Source of the DNA: Dyella telluris
Lineage (GTDB): Bacteria; Pseudomonadota; Gammaproteobacteria; Xanthomonadales; Rhodanobacteraceae
Length of the DNA stretch: 64,000 nucleotides
Assembly: GCF_014297575.1 (NCBI RefSeq)
Contig: NZ_CP060412.1
Coordinates: forward strand, 2,170,001-2,234,000
Direction: 5' to 3'
In this document: positions 33,287-42,464 of the stretch, one piece after another
How the letters are laid out: every line of letters begins with the position of its first letter
Position numbering within the stretch: the stretch's first letter is position 1
Translations under genes and position numbers: made by a program
The notes under the pieces: generated by a model
What the model was told of the DNA's origin: nothing
What the model saw: the letters and a program-made list of their open reading frames with translations, nothing else
Databases searched by the model: none

Positions 33287-35560
33287 TCACCGCGTGGTGG
33301 TCGCCGCCGCTGGCTGGGTCACCGGCTTCGTCGCAGCCGGCGCCGCAGCCCCCTTCACCTGCTGCTGAAAGAAATTCTCGATCAGGTGATACACGTGGCT
33401 GCGCTGGCCCGGCAGGTTCAGGCCATGCTTGGCGCCCGGGTAGGCCATGAACTGGAACTGGGTGCCGCGCTTCTGCAGCTCCGCCATCAGCTCGGTGGAG
33501 TTGAGGAACAGCACGTTGTCGTCCGCCATGCCGTGCACCAGGTACAGCTTGCTGGTCAGCCCATCCAGCCACGCCAGCGGCGAGCTGCGGGTGTAGCCGG
33601 CATCGTTGTCCTGCGGGCGCCCCAGGTAACGCTCGGTATAGAAGGTGTCGTAAAGGCGCCAGTTGGTGACCGGCGCCACGGCCACGCCACCCGCCAGTTC
33701 GTCGGATGCCTTGGCCAGCATCATGGTGGTCATGTAGCCACCGTAGCTCCAGCCGAACACACCGACATGGCGGCCATCCACCCATGGCTGCGACTTCAGC
33801 CAGTGGATGCCGACGAGCTGGTCGTCCACCTCGGCCGCGCCGAGCTGCTGGTAGATCACGCTGTCGAACTGGCGACCGCGCCGGGCCATGCCGCGGTTGT
33901 CGAGCGTGAACACCACGAAGCCCTGGTTGGCCATGTACTGGTTGAAGTAATCGCCCCACTGGTTGGCGACCATCTGCGCATGCGGGCCGCCGTAGTACAT
34001 GTCGAACACCGGGTATTTCTTGTTCGGGTCGAAGCCCGCCGGCTTGTACAGGCGGTAGTACAAGATCTGCCCGTCGGCGGCCTTGAGCGTGCCGAATTCC
34101 GGCTTGATCAGGCTGTCGCGGTAGGGCCAGAACGGGTGTTTGTCGTCGAGCTTGTTCGGCTCGATCCAGGTGACCAGGCTGCCGTCCGCCTTGTGCAGGC
34201 TGACCTGGGGCGGCGTGTCGACGCTGGAGAAGTTGTCCAGGTAGAAGCTGCCATCCGGCGCAAAGGTGGCGCCATGCATGCCAGCGCCCTGGCTGATGCG
34301 CAGCGGGGCTTTCGACGTGCTGCCATCGAGCTTCAGCGCGTAGATCTGCTTCTCCGGCACGGCGTCCTTGTTCGAGGCGACGTAGACCATGCCGGCGTGT
34401 TCGTTCACCGCCAGCAGGCCATCGATCGGCCACTCGCCTTCATCGATGGCGTGCTTGAGCGTGCCATCGATGCCATACAGGTACAGATGGTGGAAGCCGC
34501 TGCGCTCGCTGCCCCACAGGAAACTCTTGCCGTCCTTGAGGAAGGTGAGGTCGTCGTTGAGGTTGATCCACGTGTCACTGGTTTCGGACACCAGCGTGCG
34601 CTGCGCGAGCGTTTTCGCATCCACCAGGCGCAGGTCCAGCTTCTGCTGGTTGCGCGGCATGCGCTGGTAGCTGAGGTGCTTGCCGTCCGGCAGCCAGTTC
34701 ACGCGCACCAGGTAGATGTCCGGATCCTTGCCCAGGTCGATCCAGCGCGGCTGGCCGCCGGCCGGCGACACCAGGCCCAGCTTCACCGCCACGTTGGGCG
34801 TGCCGGCGGCGGGGTAGCGCTGGTCGATCACATCGGTGTGGTCGGCGTAGAGCTCGGTGCGCTTGGTCACCGGCACCTTGGATTCGTCGTAGCGCTCAAA
34901 GGCGATGGCGGAATCGTCGGGCGCCCACCAGTAGCCGCTGCTGCGGTCCATCTCTTCCTGGGCGACAAACTCGGCCTCACCGTTGTGCACGGTGCCGCCG
35001 CCATCGTGGGTGAGCTGCTTCGCCTCGCCGGTGGCCAGGTCGATCACCCACAGGTTCTGGTCACGCACATAGGACACGAAGTGGCCCTTGGGCGAGATCT
35101 TCGGATCGATCACGTTGTCGCCGGCATCCAGCGGCTTCGGTGCGGCGTCGGAGGTGCCCGGTGCGTACACGTAGAGCTTGCCGCCGATGGGAATCAGCAG
35201 CTGCTTTCCATCGGGCGACCACTGGTAGCTGACGATGCCGTGCAGGCCGGCGGTGCGCTCGCGCTCGCGACGCGCCTTTTCCGCATCCGACAGCTGCTCG
35301 CCGTTGGGCTCGAGTTTCTTCGAATCCACCAGCAGGCGCGTCTTGCCACCCTTGAGCTCGTATTCCCACAGGTCCAGCTGGTTCTGGTCGTCCGGCTTGG
35401 CGCGCAGGAAGGTAACCCGGCTGCCGTCGGGCGAAATCTGCAGGCCGCGCGGAGCGGCGCCGGCCAGATTGCCGCCGTCGAAGATGCGTTCGATCGTAAG
35501 TTTTTCAGCCATGGTCGGCAGGGCCACCATCGTCAGGGCGGCAAAGAAGAGGGCGCGCAT
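33287..35560 (-). CDS. S9 family dipeptidyl peptidase IV
   Basis: A 757-residue exported serine peptidase. Signal peptide MRALFFAALTMVALPTMA, then an eight-bladed beta-propeller (residues ~25-490) and an alpha/beta-hydrolase domain with nucleophile Ser605 in GWSYGGYM, an Asp in VHGMADDNV and the His in GQRSHVYHL. The double-Glu region VAQEEMDRSSGYWW that binds the free N-terminus in DPP IV is present. It removes X-Pro or similar dipeptides in the periplasm. The C-terminus is an Ala/Pro/Thr-rich tail. It stands alone downstream of GST. Confidence 0.93.
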   Translation of the reverse strand: MRALFFAALTMVALPTMAEKLTIERIFDGGNLAGAAPRGLQISPDGSRVTFLRAKPDDQNQLDLWEYELKGGKTRLLVDSKKLEPNGEQLSDAEKARRERERTAGLHGIVSYQWSPDGKQLLIPIGGKLYVYAPGTSDAAPKPLDAGDNVIDPKISPKGHFVSYVRDQNLWVIDLATGEAKQLTHDGGGTVHNGEAEFVAQEEMDRSSGYWWAPDDSAIAFERYDESKVPVTKRTELYADHTDVIDQRYPAAGTPNVAVKLGLVSPAGGQPRWIDLGKDPDIYLVRVNWLPDGKHLSYQRMPRNQQKLDLRLVDAKTLAQRTLVSETSDTWINLNDDLTFLKDGKSFLWGSERSGFHHLYLYGIDGTLKHAIDEGEWPIDGLLAVNEHAGMVYVASNKDAVPEKQIYALKLDGSTSKAPLRISQGAGMHGATFAPDGSFYLDNFSSVDTPPQVSLHKADGSLVTWIEPNKLDDKHPFWPYRDSLIKPEFGTLKAADGQILYYRLYKPAGFDPNKKYPVFDMYYGGPHAQMVANQWGDYFNQYMANQGFVVFTLDNRGMARRGRQFDSVIYQQLGAAEVDDQLVGIHWLKSQPWVDGRHVGVFGWSYGGYMTTMMLAKASDELAGGVAVAPVTNWRLYDTFYTERYLGRPQDNDAGYTRSSPLAWLDGLTSKLYLVHGMADDNVLFLNSTELMAELQKRGTQFQFMAYPGAKHGLNLPGQRSHVYHLIENFFQQQVKGAAAPAATKPVTQPAAATTTR

Positions 35561-35725
35561 GGATACTTCCTTGGGCAACGCGTCGTACGTAAGAACAAGC
35601 GGCGATTAGAACGCGTTGCACGCGGGGAAACCAGCGGTTTTTGAAGGGAATATGTGAAGGGTGGGCGGCGGTGATGCTCCGCTGGCGAACTTCATGAGGA
35701 CACCGTGGCGCGCATCGTCCCTCTC

Positions 35726-35823
35726 CGTCATCCCTGCGAAAGCAGGGACCCAGCGTCTTTCGCTCTTCCCGCTTGCCTCAAGGAAGCACGCTACCCCTGC
35801 TTTCGCGGGGATAGCGGTGAAAG
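35726..35823. other. inverted repeat between peptidase and GST genes
   Basis: GTCATCCCTGCGAAAGCAGG and, further on, CCTGCTTTCGCGGGGATAGC form a long imperfect hairpin in the gap upstream of the S9 peptidase and after the GST stop. A related small palindrome CATCCCTGCGGAAGCGGGGATG is at 42390. It may serve as GST terminator. Confidence 0.55.
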
Positions 35824-35829
35824 GAAAAC

Positions 35830-36528
35830 TCAGCGCTTCGCGCCCTGCCCGAAGAGGATCTTGCGCGCGTCCTCATCCGTGCTCAGGTCGAACTTGCCCT
35901 TGATCTCGTCGCCCAGCGCATACGCGCGCTTCGTGGCGGGTCGCTCGCGGATGGCCTCGAACCAGGCCTTCAGATGCGGGAATTCCTCCAGCGTCATGCC
36001 CTGGTTCTCGTACGGCACGATCCACGGATAAGCGGCCATGTCGGCAATGGTGTAGTCCTTGCCGGCGATGAAGGCGCGCCCGTCCAGCCGCTTGTCCAGC
36101 ACGCCGTACAGGCGCCGCGTCTCGTTGACGTAGCGGTCGATGGCGTAAGGGATTTTCTCCGGCGCGTAGCGGTTGAAGTGGTGATTCTGGCCCAGCATCG
36201 GGCCCAGCCCGCCCACCTGCCAGTACAGCCATTCCAGCACCGTGTATTTCCCGCGCACGTCGGTGGGCATGAAGCGGCCGGTCTTCTCGGCCAGGTACTG
36301 CAGGATGGCACCGGACTCGAACACGCTCACCGGATCCCCGCCGCCGGCGGGCGCGGTATCCACCAGGGCCGGCATGCGATTGTTGGGCGAAATGGCGAGG
36401 AACGCGGGCTGGAATTGCTCGCCCTTGCCGATGTTCACCGGCTTGATCGTGTATGGAATACCGGCTTCTTCGAGAAACAGCGTGATTTTGTGGCCATTGG
36501 GCGTGGGCCAGTAGTGCAGCTCGATCAT
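35830..36528 (-). CDS. glutathione S-transferase family protein (nu-class like)
   Basis: A 232-residue GST. The N-terminal thioredoxin fold (MIELHYWPTPNGHKITLFLEEAGIPYTIKPVNIGKGEQFQPAFLAISPNNRMPALVD...SVFESGAILQYLAEKTG) has the TPNGHK motif of YghU/YfcG-type GSTs, which act as disulfide-bond reductases with glutathione; the helical C-terminal domain has YTIADMAAYPWI. It is cytoplasmic and stands alone. Confidence 0.92.
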   Translation of the reverse strand: MIELHYWPTPNGHKITLFLEEAGIPYTIKPVNIGKGEQFQPAFLAISPNNRMPALVDTAPAGGGDPVSVFESGAILQYLAEKTGRFMPTDVRGKYTVLEWLYWQVGGLGPMLGQNHHFNRYAPEKIPYAIDRYVNETRRLYGVLDKRLDGRAFIAGKDYTIADMAAYPWIVPYENQGMTLEEFPHLKAWFEAIRERPATKRAYALGDEIKGKFDLSTDEDARKILFGQGAKR

Positions 36529-36675
36529 GACGGTTCCTGTGGATAAGTAACGCGCGGCGGACGATTTGTTGATGTTCGGGGCACTAGGCTGGGATTCAAC
36601 CCGACACGGTTGCGGTCACCGTCAACCGCCGCCGTGCGCCCGCGTTCCCCGCAGGACATCCCCAGGAGAGCCGCC

Positions 36676-37128
36676 ATGAATCGCCTTCCCGCCTTTGCCG
36701 CCTTTGCGCTGGTCGCCGCCTTGTCGGGCGCCGCCATCGCCCAGCAGAGCGCCCCCGCGCCCACCACGGGCGGCGGCAACCCTCCGGCGGCCGGCAACCA
36801 GCACATGCACAAATTCGATGCGCAGACGCAGCTGGAACGCCTGACCAAGCAACTCCAGCTGACCACCGACCAGCAGGCCAAGATCGGCCCGATGCTGCAG
36901 CAACGCGATCAGCAGCTCGAAGCGCTGCACGGCGACGCCAGCCTCAAGCCGGCCGATCGCCGTGCCAAGGCACAGGCCATCATGCAGGACAGCGAAGGCC
37001 AGATCGGCGGCGTGCTGACCCAGCAACAGAACGACAAGTGGAAGGCCATGCGCGAGAAGGCGATGGAGCGCATGCAGGAAAAGCGTGGCCAGAAGGTGCC
37101 ATCGTCGTCGGCCAGCACCGGCGGCTGA
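36676..37128 (+). CDS. periplasmic LTxxQ-motif (Spy-like) protein
   Basis: A 150-residue exported protein: signal peptide MNRLPAFAAFALVAALSGAAIA, a Gly/Pro-rich linker, then an amphipathic helical region with two LTxxQ motifs (LQLTTDQQAKIGPML and GVLTQQQNDKWKAMREKAMERMQEK). This pattern is that of Spy/CpxP-type periplasmic chaperones or sensors of envelope stress. The tail is Ser-rich. ATG 36676 is chosen because it starts the signal peptide. Ribokinase follows 74 bp later. Confidence 0.8.
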   Translation: MNRLPAFAAFALVAALSGAAIAQQSAPAPTTGGGNPPAAGNQHMHKFDAQTQLERLTKQLQLTTDQQAKIGPMLQQRDQQLEALHGDASLKPADRRAKAQAIMQDSEGQIGGVLTQQQNDKWKAMREKAMERMQEKRGQKVPSSSASTGG

Positions 37129-37202
37129 TCGCACGACAGGGCATCGAATCGCGCCATCCCGTATCCTGCGCCATCCCCGCATGAAGCAGTGATGGAGCAG
37201 GT

Positions 37203-38084
37203 ATGGCACGCGTCGTCGTGGTCGGCAGCATCAACATGGACCTGGTGACGCTGGCGTCGCGCTTCGCCGGGCCCGGCGAAACCATCCTCGGCGAACGCTT
37301 TCTTACCGTGCACGGTGGCAAGGGCGCCAACCAGGCCGTTGCCGCCGCACGCCTCGGCGCCGAGGTAGCACTGGTTGGCGCCGTCGGCGACGACGCCTTC
37401 GGCATGCAACTGCATGAAGGCCTGACGCGCGAAGGCGTCGCACTGGAACACGTAGCCCGCATCGCCGACTGCGGCAGTGGCACTGCCTCGATCACCGTCG
37501 CCGAAGGCGAGAACCACATCATCGTCGTGCCCGCGGCCAATGCACGCGTGACACCGCAACAGATCGAGCGGGCGCAATCCACGCTGGCCAGTGCGGACGC
37601 CATCCTCGTGCAGATGGAGATTCCGCTGGAATCGGTCGAAGCCACCTTGCGGCTCGGTGACAAGCTCGGCAAGCCGGTCATCCTCAATCCCGCGCCCGCG
37701 CAGCCGCTGCCGGTGGAATGGCTGAAGCTTGCGCGCTACCTCACGCCCAACCAGCACGAGTTGGCCATCCTGCTCGGCGCCGATGGCAACGAGGATTTCC
37801 GCTCGTTGATGGAACGCGCGCCCGCCCCGGTGGTACTCACGCGCGGTGGCGACGGCGCGTGGTACCGCGACGGCGGCGAGCCGACGCATCAGCCCGGCTT
37901 CAAGGTCGACGTCGTCGACACCACCGGCGCCGGCGACACCTTCAACGCCGCACTGGCGGTGTTCCTGCATGAAGGCCTGCCCACGGCGGTACGCAAGGCG
38001 TGTGCAGCGGCGGCGCTTTCGGTTACCCGGCTTGGCGCGCAGGGCGGCATGCCGACGCGTGCGGAACTGGACGCCTTCCTCTAA
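37203..38084 (+). CDS. rbsK: ribokinase
   Basis: A 293-residue PfkB-family sugar kinase. VVVVGSINMDLV at the N-terminus and HGGKGANQAVAAARLGAEVALVGAVGDDAFG are the ribokinase signatures; DVVDTTGAGDTFNAALA holds the catalytic Asp and anion hole. It phosphorylates ribose to ribose 5-phosphate, though PfkB members differ in substrate. No ribose transporter or repressor is adjacent. A REP pair follows. Confidence 0.88.
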   Translation: MARVVVVGSINMDLVTLASRFAGPGETILGERFLTVHGGKGANQAVAAARLGAEVALVGAVGDDAFGMQLHEGLTREGVALEHVARIADCGSGTASITVAEGENHIIVVPAANARVTPQQIERAQSTLASADAILVQMEIPLESVEATLRLGDKLGKPVILNPAPAQPLPVEWLKLARYLTPNQHELAILLGADGNEDFRSLMERAPAPVVLTRGGDGAWYRDGGEPTHQPGFKVDVVDTTGAGDTFNAALAVFLHEGLPTAVRKACAAAALSVTRLGAQGGMPTRAELDAFL

Positions 38085-38103
38085 GAAACACCTATCTTTC
38101 TTT

Positions 38104-38222
38104 GTAGGAGCGCACGTCTGCGCGACCGAGACACCAGGCACACGCCGCGCCAGGGTCATCGCAATACAAGCCACCAGCTCGCATCACCCCATAGGGCTGT
38201 CGCGCACACGAGCGCTCCTGCA
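38104..38222. repeat. paired REP element
   Basis: GTAGGAGCGCACGTCTGCGC and inverted GCGCACACGAGCGCTCCTGC, ~70 bp apart, between the convergent ribokinase and ftsK stops. Confidence 0.85.
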
Positions 38223-38236
38223 AGGATGTGCAGCGT

Positions 38237-40825
38237 CTACTCGGACGGCCCCGGCGCCAGCACTTCGCGTTGGCCGTTGATGCCCATCGGCGAGACCAGG
38301 CCCGCTGCTTCCATCGCTTCGACCAGTCGCGCGGCGCGGTTGTAGCCGATGCGGAACTGGCGTTGCACGAAGGAGATGGACGCACGGCGCGAACGCAGCA
38401 CGAAGGCGGCGGCTTCGTCGTAGAGCGGATCGAGTTCCGCATCGCCATTTTCTTCGGTGAACAGATCGCCGGAGCCTTCGCTCGGCGGACCGGCGAGGAT
38501 TTCGTCCTTGTAGTCGGGTTCGCCGTACTGCTTGAGGTGCGACACGATGCGGTGCACTTCCTCGTCGGCGACGAAGGCGCCGTGGATGCGCTGTGGATAA
38601 CCCGTGCCCGGCGGCATGAAGAGCATGTCGCCCTGACCGAGCAGGCTTTCCGCGCCCATCTGGTCGAGGATGGTGCGCGAGTCGATCTTGGACGACACCT
38701 GAAAGGCAACGCGCGTGGGGATATTCGCCTTGATCAAACCCGTGATCACGTCCACCGACGGGCGCTGCGTGGCCAGGATCAGATGGATGCCGGCTGCACG
38801 GGCCTTCTGCGCGAGTCGCGCGATCAGCTCTTCGATCTTCTTGCCGGCGACCATCATCAGGTCGGCCAGCTCATCGATCACCACCACGATCATCGGCAGC
38901 GTATCGAGCAGCTCGGGCACTTCCGGATGCGCAGGGAATGGATTCATCAACGGACGTCCAGCCGCCCGCGCTTCACGCACCTTCTGGTTGAAGCCGGCCA
39001 GGTTGCGCACGCGCAGGTCCGACATCACGCGATAGCGGCTTTCCATTTCACCGACGCACCAGGCGAGCGCATTGGCGGCGAGCTTCATGTCGGTGACGAC
39101 CGGCGCGAGCAGATGCGGAATGCCCTCATACACCGAGAGTTCCAGCATCTTCGGATCGATCATGATCATGCGCACGTCGTCGGGCGTGGCCTTGTAGAGC
39201 ATGGACAGGATCATCGCGTTCACAGCGACGGACTTGCCCGAACCGGTGGTGCCGGCGACCAGCATGTGCGGTGCCTTGGCCAGATCGGCGACCACGGCTT
39301 CACCGGTGATGCCCTTGCCCATGGCCAGCGTGAGCAGCGAATCGGACTCACGGTAGACCGGCGAATCGAGGATTTCGGATAGCGCGATCATCTGTCGCTG
39401 CTCGTTCGGCAGCTCCAGGCCCATGCAGGTCTTGCCGGGAATGGTTTCGACCACGCGAATGGACGTCCGTCCGAGGCCGCGCGCCAGATCTTTCATCAGC
39501 GCCACGATCTGGTTGCCGCGCACGCCGACGGCAGGCTCGACTTCAAAGCGCGTGATCACCGGGCCGGCCGACGCGCCGACCACGGTGACCGGCACCTTGA
39601 ACTCGCGCAGGCGCTGCTCGATCAACTCGCCCGTCTCGGCGAGCTGCGCTTCGTCGATGGAGGCGATCTCCGTTCGCGGCGCAGCCAGCAGGGAAAGCGG
39701 CGGTAGCATCGCCGTCGAATGCTGCCGCGACGGCACGGTGACCGGCGGCGCGGAGACGCTGACCTGCGGAACGATCGCTTCATCGTCGTTCGCTGCGTAA
39801 CGGCGAGCCGGCGCAATGGAGGTGACGGTGGACGCGGCGCTGGTCGTTGGCAGATCGACCTCGAACGGCGCGTCTTCGATTGGCTCGTCGTCAATCGGCT
39901 GTGGTGCGTCGACCATGGCCGGTGCCACGGGCTCCGGATCCGGTGGCAAAACGTCCATGCCGATGGCGGTCGGCAGTTCCTCCGGCACGGGAATGGGCAC
40001 CGGCACCGCCGGCATCATGACAGCCGGTGCTCCCAACACGGCGGCGGATGCGGCAACCGGCATCGCACTCATCTTCGGTGCAACCGGGCTGGTCGCCAGC
40101 GCGGGAGCAGGGCGGCTCAGCGGTGCGCGCGGCGGGGGAGCAACAGGGCGCCCGTGCTTGGGTGTGAGCCAGGGTTCGCGTATGACCTTCTCTTGTTCCG
40201 CGGCATAGCGCACGCGTGAGATGGGTGCGGGCGCGACGGGGGCCGGCGGTTGCGCGACGGGTTCGGGCCTGGCTTCCGCCACCGGCGGCGATGCCACCTG
40301 CGTACGGCGCGTGGCCGGCGTACCGGTGCGACGCGCCTGCTTCGACGCACGCTCCACCCGCCGCACCGCGCCGCGGGGCCCGCGAGACGTGGAAGGGCGG
40401 CCCCGACGTGCTGCCACGGCGTCGAGCACGCGCTGCAGCAGGCCGGCGATGACGTCCACGCCGGCTGCGATGGTCTTGAACATTGCCGGCCAGCTCACGC
40501 CGAGATACCACGGCAGCGCGGCAGCCATCACCGCAAGCATGACCAGCGCGGACAACCCGCCGCCCAGCAGGCCACCGATGCCATGCGAGAGGGCGCGGCA
40601 AACCGCTCCACCCGCACTCGCATCGTCGGTGTATTGATCGATGACCAGGCCTTCCAGCGTCGCACTGGCCAAAAGCACCAGCAAAGCGCCCAACCAGAAG
40701 CGGATGGAGCCTTCGCCGCCGCCCGACAACGTGCGCCGCTTCAGCAGGGTTCTGCCGACGCGCCAGATCAGGGGAACAAGCCAGAGGGTAGACAGCCCGA
40801 AGGCGCCGAAGAAGAAATGGAGCAT
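38237..40825 (-). CDS. ftsK: DNA translocase FtsK, N-terminally short
   Basis: An 862-residue FtsK/SpoIIIE translocase. Membrane helices at residues ~1-20, ~45-63 and ~80-115, a Pro/Ala-rich linker to ~370, and the motor: Walker [15 protein letters not shown] with Lys531, Walker [40 protein letters not shown]; the gamma domain at the end ([38 protein letters not shown]) reads KOPS. It pumps DNA at the septum. The chain starts where helix 2 of other FtsK proteins begins ([10 protein letters not shown]); a stop codon 14 codons upstream prevents any extension, so helix 1 and the first periplasmic loop are missing. Upstream is mnmE. Confidence 0.9.
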   Translation of the reverse strand: MLHFFFGAFGLSTLWLVPLIWRVGRTLLKRRTLSGGGEGSIRFWLGALLVLLASATLEGLVIDQYTDDASAGGAVCRALSHGIGGLLGGGLSALVMLAVMAAALPWYLGVSWPAMFKTIAAGVDVIAGLLQRVLDAVAARRGRPSTSRGPRGAVRRVERASKQARRTGTPATRRTQVASPPVAEARPEPVAQPPAPVAPAPISRVRYAAEQEKVIREPWLTPKHGRPVAPPPRAPLSRPAPALATSPVAPKMSAMPVAASAAVLGAPAVMMPAVPVPIPVPEELPTAIGMDVLPPDPEPVAPAMVDAPQPIDDEPIEDAPFEVDLPTTSAASTVTSIAPARRYAANDDEAIVPQVSVSAPPVTVPSRQHSTAMLPPLSLLAAPRTEIASIDEAQLAETGELIEQRLREFKVPVTVVGASAGPVITRFEVEPAVGVRGNQIVALMKDLARGLGRTSIRVVETIPGKTCMGLELPNEQRQMIALSEILDSPVYRESDSLLTLAMGKGITGEAVVADLAKAPHMLVAGTTGSGKSVAVNAMILSMLYKATPDDVRMIMIDPKMLELSVYEGIPHLLAPVVTDMKLAANALAWCVGEMESRYRVMSDLRVRNLAGFNQKVREARAAGRPLMNPFPAHPEVPELLDTLPMIVVVIDELADLMMVAGKKIEELIARLAQKARAAGIHLILATQRPSVDVITGLIKANIPTRVAFQVSSKIDSRTILDQMGAESLLGQGDMLFMPPGTGYPQRIHGAFVADEEVHRIVSHLKQYGEPDYKDEILAGPPSEGSGDLFTEENGDAELDPLYDEAAAFVLRSRRASISFVQRQFRIGYNRAARLVEAMEAAGLVSPMGINGQREVLAPGPSE

Positions 40826-40988
40826 GCCTGAGATATCGAATCGCTTGCGTGCAAACTCAGCATGTTAGCGCCAATGCATCAGCTCCGTCAGCAGAGTGGC
40901 CGGTAACGGGCTGTTATTCTTGATGTATTGATGGCCATCTGGCGCGCTGTCCAGGCGATGCCTGGCGCGGAGCCCGACGCCGGCACGC

Positions 40989-42329
40989 TTATTTGCCGAT
41001 GCAGAACGAGCTGAAGATCGCCCCCAGTAGATCGTCGCTGGTGTAAGTGCCGGTGATTTCTCCCAGCGCGTGCTGGGCCTGGCGCAACTCTTCGGCGGCC
41101 AGTTCGCCGGCGCGCGTGGCGCGCAGCACGTCATCGGCGGCTCCCAGGTGCACGGACACCTGTTCAAGCGCCAGCACATGGCGTCGGCGCGCGCTGAACG
41201 CACCTTCCCCGCCGCCCGCCCCGGCGAGTTGCTTGAGGTGGTCGCGCAGCGCATCGAGTCCGGCACCGGTTTTTGCCGAAGCCCAAACCCAGATGGCATC
41301 GGGGCGCACGTCGTACTGCGCCACGTGGCTGGCCAGATCAATCTTGTTCACCAGCACGATGCGTTCAACGCTGGCCGGCAGGTCACCGAGCAGGGCAAGG
41401 TCATGCTCGGCATGGTCGGCATCGGTGACCAGCAGTGCCACGTCCGCCCGTGCCAGTTCGCCATGGGCGCGGCGCACGCCTTCGCGCTCCACCGGATCGT
41501 CCGTTTCGCGCAAACCGGCGGTGTCGGCCAGTTCCAGCGCAATGCCATCGAGGTTGAGTTGCTCGCGCAGGACGTCGCGCGTGGTGCCCGCAATGTCGGT
41601 GACGATGGCACGATCGCTGCCGGCCAGTGCATTCAGCAGGCTGGACTTGCCGGCGTTTGGACGTCCAATGATGGCGACGCGCAGGCCATCGTTGAGCCGC
41701 ACGCCACGCTGCGCTTCGAGCAACAGCTCGTCCAGTTGCACACGCAGCGCTTCGAGCTGCTGCATGATCAGCGGATCGGCCAGGAAATCGATCTCTTCCT
41801 CGGGAAAGTCGATGGCCGCTTCGATGTGCACGCGCAGCGCGATCAGATCCTGCAGCAGCTCGTGCACCTTGCGCGAGAACACGCCCTCCATCGACTGCAG
41901 TGCCGCGCGCGCACCGGCCTGCGAACGTGCGGCGATCAGGTCGGCCACGGCTTCCGCCTGAGCCAGATCCAGCTTGCCGTTGAGAAACGCGCGTTCGGTG
42001 AATTCGCCGGGACGCGCCAGTCGCGAGCCCATCGCGCAGACGCGGCGCAGCAGCGCATCGAGCAGCACAGGGCTGCCATGGCCCTGCAGTTCCAGCACGT
42101 GCTCGCCGGTATACGAGGCGGGGGCAGGGAAGTAGAGCAGCAGGCCGCGATCGATCAGCTCACCATCGCGTTCGCGGAAAGCGGCGAAGTGAGCACGACG
42201 CGGCTCTGGATTGCGCCCCAGCAGTTCGGCGGCAATGCCCGGTACCGCCGGGCCCGAAACGCGCAGCACGCCGACACCGGCGGCACCGGATGCACTGGCG
42301 ATGGCGGCGATGGTGTCGGTATGGGTCAT
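40989..42329 (-). CDS. mnmE: tRNA modification GTPase MnmE
   Basis: A 446-residue GTPase that with MnmG makes cmnm5U34 in tRNA. N-terminal domain MTHTDTIAAIASASGAAGVGVLRVSG, helical domain, then the G domain with IIGRPNAGKSSLLNALAG (P-loop), DIAGTTRDV and DTAGLRETDDPVEREGVRRA, NKID; the C-terminal FCIGK carries the catalytic Cys. It follows yidC, separated by a terminator hairpin. MnmG is not in the window. Confidence 0.97.
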   Translation of the reverse strand: MTHTDTIAAIASASGAAGVGVLRVSGPAVPGIAAELLGRNPEPRRAHFAAFRERDGELIDRGLLLYFPAPASYTGEHVLELQGHGSPVLLDALLRRVCAMGSRLARPGEFTERAFLNGKLDLAQAEAVADLIAARSQAGARAALQSMEGVFSRKVHELLQDLIALRVHIEAAIDFPEEEIDFLADPLIMQQLEALRVQLDELLLEAQRGVRLNDGLRVAIIGRPNAGKSSLLNALAGSDRAIVTDIAGTTRDVLREQLNLDGIALELADTAGLRETDDPVEREGVRRAHGELARADVALLVTDADHAEHDLALLGDLPASVERIVLVNKIDLASHVAQYDVRPDAIWVWASAKTGAGLDALRDHLKQLAGAGGGEGAFSARRRHVLALEQVSVHLGAADDVLRATRAGELAAEELRQAQHALGEITGTYTSDDLLGAIFSSFCIGK

Positions 42330-42420
42330 GGGATGGATTATGGAGGTTGGAAGATGGCTGGGAAAACGCCTGGACTTTCTCTGCGTCATCCCTGCGGAAG
42401 CGGGGATGACGAGCCCAAAG

Positions 42421-42446
42421 AAAAAGGCCGCTTGCGCGGCCTTTTT
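42421..42446. terminator. bidirectional terminator between yidC and mnmE
   Basis: AAAAAGGCCGC-TTGC-GCGGCCTTTTT: a perfect 11-bp palindrome with T-runs on both strands, 19 bp after the yidC stop. A second small palindrome (CATCCCTGCGGAAGCGGGGATG) is just beyond at 42390. Confidence 0.9.
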
Positions 42447-42464
42447 CCGGAAGCTTTCCAGCGA

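Noticed and set aside
33206..35644. 812-codon plus-strand frame opposite the S9 peptidase
   Set aside because: Antisense shadow; the minus-strand frame has a signal peptide and intact catalytic triad.
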